Assembly: GCF_001425705.1 (NCBI RefSeq)
Contig: NZ_LMDC01000028.1
Coordinates: 248,946-312,945 of the forward strand
Length of the DNA: 64,000 nucleotides
From: Pelomonas sp. Root1217
Lineage (GTDB): Bacteria; Pseudomonadota; Gammaproteobacteria; Burkholderiales; Burkholderiaceae_C
Direction: 5' to 3'
Shown piece by piece: positions 61,774 through 64,000 of the stretch. Position numbers and translations under genes: made by a program. The notes beneath the pieces were generated by a model. It had not been told where the DNA came from. It did no database searches and saw only the letters and a list, made by a program, of their open reading frames with translations. How positions within the stretch are numbered: the first letter of the stretch is position 1; the number at the start of each line of letters is the position of its first letter.

Positions 61774-64000
61774 TCACGGGTTGCGCAGCTGGCCGGTCGT
61801 GTCTCCTACGTTCGAGCGCAACAGCGCCACCACGCCCTCGACGAGCGCGACCGGCTCCAACGGCTTGGCCAGGTGCATCTCGAAACCGGCGTCGATGGCA
61901 CGCTGGCGGTCTTCCGCGCGGGCAAAGGCCGTGAGCGCGGCGGCCGGCGTATGGCGACCTGCGGCATGTTCGATCTCGCGGACCATCCGGATGAAGTCGT
62001 AGCCATCGACGACCGGCATGCCGATGTCGCTCAGGATGGCGTGCGGCCGCCGTGCCCGAAAGATCTCCAGCGCCTGCTCGGCGCTGCCCGCCTCGATCAC
62101 TTCGGCCCCCGCGACGCGCAACGCATAGGCCGCGGCACCCCGACCGTCCGGCTCGTCGTCAACCAGCAGCAGGCTGAACCCGCTCAGGCGGTCTTCGTTC
62201 TCCAGAGCGTCGACACCTTCAGGCGCCGGCTCGGGTTCGGTAGGCTGCTGGCGCTGGGGCGCGAGCGCGGGCAGGCACAGCGTGAAGGTCGATCCCTTGC
62301 CCGGCCCCGCACTGCGGGCCTTCACCTTCCCGCCATGCAGATGGGTGAGTTCACGCACGATCGACAGGCCGAGCCCCAGGCCGCCATGGCGGCGCGTCAT
62401 GGACGAGTCCTGCTGCTTGAAACGCTCGAAGGCCTGTTCGATGAACGCGGGCTCCATGCCCTGTCCGTCGTCGGCCACGGCAATCTCCACCGTGTCGGCC
62501 TCACGTCGCACGGCGACGTCGATGTGGCCGTCACGCGGTGTGAACTTCACCGCGTTGTTCAGCAGATTGAGCACCATCTGCTGCAGCCTGGCGGCGTCAG
62601 CCATGAGCACGCCGGCGTCAGGGTCGACCTCCGTCGTCACGGCAATGCCCTTGGCCGTGGCGGCCGGCATGATCGCGTCCACCGCCGCCCGCACGATGAC
62701 GGTCGGGTCGGTGGGTTGAAGCTCCAGGCGGAGCTGGCCCGATTCGATGCGGCTGACGTCGAGCAGGTCTTCGACCAGCCGGGCCTGCATGCCGGCGTTG
62801 CGAGCGATCGCGTCGATGGCGTGCTTGAGCGTTTCGGGGTCCGGAACCCGGCGCTGCAGCACCTGTGACCAGCTCAGGATGGCGCTGAGCGGCGTGCGCA
62901 ACTCGTGCGAGACGGTCGCCACAAATTCGTCCTTCGCCCGGCTGGCCTGTTCGGCGGCGACCCTTGCCGCTTCCGCGTTGCGCAGCGTCTGGTCGCGCTG
63001 CGCCTCCACGTTCTTGCGATGGGTGATGTCCTGTGTCAGCTTGAGATAGCCCAGCAGTTCGCCGCGCGGGCCACGCAGCGCGGTCAGCACCACCTCGGCG
63101 ACGAACCGCGCACCACTCTTGCGCAGCCGAGTGCCTTCGCCCTTGTATTCGCCGGTGCCGGCGGCCACATCCATCTCGTACTGTGGTCGCCCCTTGTCGC
63201 GGTCTTCCGGCGTGAACAGCTGCGCGAACGGCATGCCGATGGCCTCTTCGGCGGTGTAGCCCTTCATCAGCTGCGCCCCGACATGCCACGACGAGATGCG
63301 GCCATCCACGTCGACGGTGAAGATGGCGTAGTCGCGCACGCCGCTCACCAGTGCCCGAAACTCTTCCTCGCGCTCGCGCAACTGGTTCGCCATCTGCGAG
63401 ATCGCGTGGCGCTGCTCCTCCATCTCCATGCGGTAGGTGAGGTCGCTGTTGATGGCGATGGCGCCGACGATCTCGTTGTCGACGCGGATCGGAGCCGCCG
63501 TGCCACGGATCAGCACGTCTTCACCGGTGGCCTTGGTCAACCACGTGTCCAGCATGGCAGTCTCGCCCTTCAGCGCACGCGCGAAGGGCAGACGCTCGGG
63601 TTCCAGCAGCGGGCCGTCACGTTCGTACCGCACGCGAAAACGCTCGCCGAGTTCGCCGATGGGCTGCTGCAGGTCCGCCAGCGACGCCGCCCCAAGCAGC
63701 GCCAGGCCCTTGTCGTTGCATTCGGTGATGCCTTCGGCATTGCCGACGTACAACGCGTCCGGAATCGCATCGATGATGGCGCGCAGCTTGGCGGCCTCGC
63801 GTTCGGCCTTGGCATGCTCTTCCTGTTCGGCAGCCAGTGCGCGCTGGTATTCCTCGGCCGCAAGCCGCAGGCCAGTCCCGTCATGCATCACCTTCAGGAA
63901 GGCGACGATCGTGCCGTCGGTCTGGCGAATCGGCGTGACGCTGCCATTGCAGTAAAAACGTGAACCCCCTCGCCTGAGCATCCAGCGGGAGTCGTCGGCC
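61774..64000 (-). CDS. Hybrid PAS sensor histidine kinase with receiver (5' end outside window)
   Basis: About 741 C-terminal residues are visible; the frame runs off the window edge (ADDSRWMLRRGGSRF continues a PAS domain). The order is a PAS end, a coiled linker, a PAS domain (about 45-160), another PAS with PAC (about 190-320), HisKA with SHELRTPL, HATPase with N, G1 and G2 boxes (NLLNNAVKF, DDGQGM, GLGLGLSIV) and a C-terminal receiver (Asp in ILSDIGMPVVDGYDF). No transmembrane helix is seen in this part. It precedes the kaiC-like gene by 228 bp on the same strand. PAS ligands are unknown. Confidence 0.93.
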   Translation of the reverse strand, partial: ADDSRWMLRRGGSRFYCNGSVTPIRQTDGTIVAFLKVMHDGTGLRLAAEEYQRALAAEQEEHAKAEREAAKLRAIIDAIPDALYVGNAEGITECNDKGLALLGAASLADLQQPIGELGERFRVRYERDGPLLEPERLPFARALKGETAMLDTWLTKATGEDVLIRGTAAPIRVDNEIVGAIAINSDLTYRMEMEEQRHAISQMANQLREREEEFRALVSGVRDYAIFTVDVDGRISSWHVGAQLMKGYTAEEAIGMPFAQLFTPEDRDKGRPQYEMDVAAGTGEYKGEGTRLRKSGARFVAEVVLTALRGPRGELLGYLKLTQDITHRKNVEAQRDQTLRNAEAARVAAEQASRAKDEFVATVSHELRTPLSAILSWSQVLQRRVPDPETLKHAIDAIARNAGMQARLVEDLLDVSRIESGQLRLELQPTDPTVIVRAAVDAIMPAATAKGIAVTTEVDPDAGVLMADAARLQQMVLNLLNNAVKFTPRDGHIDVAVRREADTVEIAVADDGQGMEPAFIEQAFERFKQQDSSMTRRHGGLGLGLSIVRELTHLHGGKVKARSAGPGKGSTFTLCLPALAPQRQQPTEPEPAPEGVDALENEDRLSGFSLLLVDDEPDGRGAAAYALRVAGAEVIEAGSAEQALEIFRARRPHAILSDIGMPVVDGYDFIRMVREIEHAAGRHTPAAALTAFARAEDRQRAIDAGFEMHLAKPLEPVALVEGVVALLRSNVGDTTGQLRNP

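Overview
The window is GC-rich chromosomal DNA from a betaproteobacterium of the order Burkholderiales, most likely of the Roseateles/Mitsuaria/Rubrivivax/Leptothrix type. I infer this from protein sequences and gene order (leuC-leuD-leuB-asd-fimV-truA-trpF-trpB-trpA-accD-folC-SPOR-cvpA-purF-metZ-gltX), not from a database search. No mobile element, CRISPR array or rRNA was seen.

Layout. (1) 1-830: minus-strand tRNA genes, two consecutive Ala(GGC)-Glu(UUC)-Asp(GUC) sets, with a truncated tRNA-Asp left by a 68-bp tandem duplication. (2) 907-20298: a long minus-strand housekeeping series for leucine (leuC, leuD, leuB, with a LysR gene coupled in front), aspartate semialdehyde (asd), FimV, TruA, the end of the tryptophan pathway (trpF, trpB, trpA), accD, folC, a SPOR protein, CvpA, purF, metZ and gltX. 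Several genes overlap by 4 nt (ATGA), and intrinsic terminators follow asd, fimV and accD. (3) 20383-22779: a divergent pair, an exported zinc-phospholipase C/S1-P1-nuclease-like protein and a periplasmic solute-binding-like protein. (4) 22760-32295: a minus-strand propionyl-CoA/methylmalonyl-CoA operon (mutase, GNAT, MeaB, VOC protein, PccB, small HhH protein, PccA, FAD monooxygenase, epimerase-like VOC protein). PccA is frameshifted by a 7-bp tandem duplication. A divergent GntR regulator (32379-33035) has a perfect 16-bp palindrome in the shared promoter region.

(5) 33354-59565: about 26 kb holding two adjacent co-oriented giant genes of 3446 and 5174 codons. Both encode almost nothing but an octapeptide repeat, [ST][ST]x[QD][ILVF]xx[LMF], ordered into a second-level repeat of exactly 24 octads (192 residues, 576 bp). 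The first protein has 15 such periods and the second 24. The register is never broken except by one recurrent single-residue insertion carrying a proline. Both have no N-terminal signal peptide, nearly the same length of non-array N-terminus and C-terminus, and a C-terminal module with three EF-hand-like calcium loops. I regard this pair as the undescribed system of the window: probably very large secreted or surface proteins. Their exporter is not in the window.

(6) 59720-64000: a minus-strand signalling cluster with a hybrid PAS histidine kinase (5' end outside the window), a double-domain KaiC-like ATPase and a single-domain response regulator. No kaiA or kaiB lies nearby.

How the genes fit together: sections 2 and 4 are core metabolism (amino acids, purines, folate, malonyl-CoA; propionyl-CoA to succinyl-CoA). 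Section 5 is accessory and repeat-expanded. Section 6 may sense a stimulus and relay it, but no output is visible.
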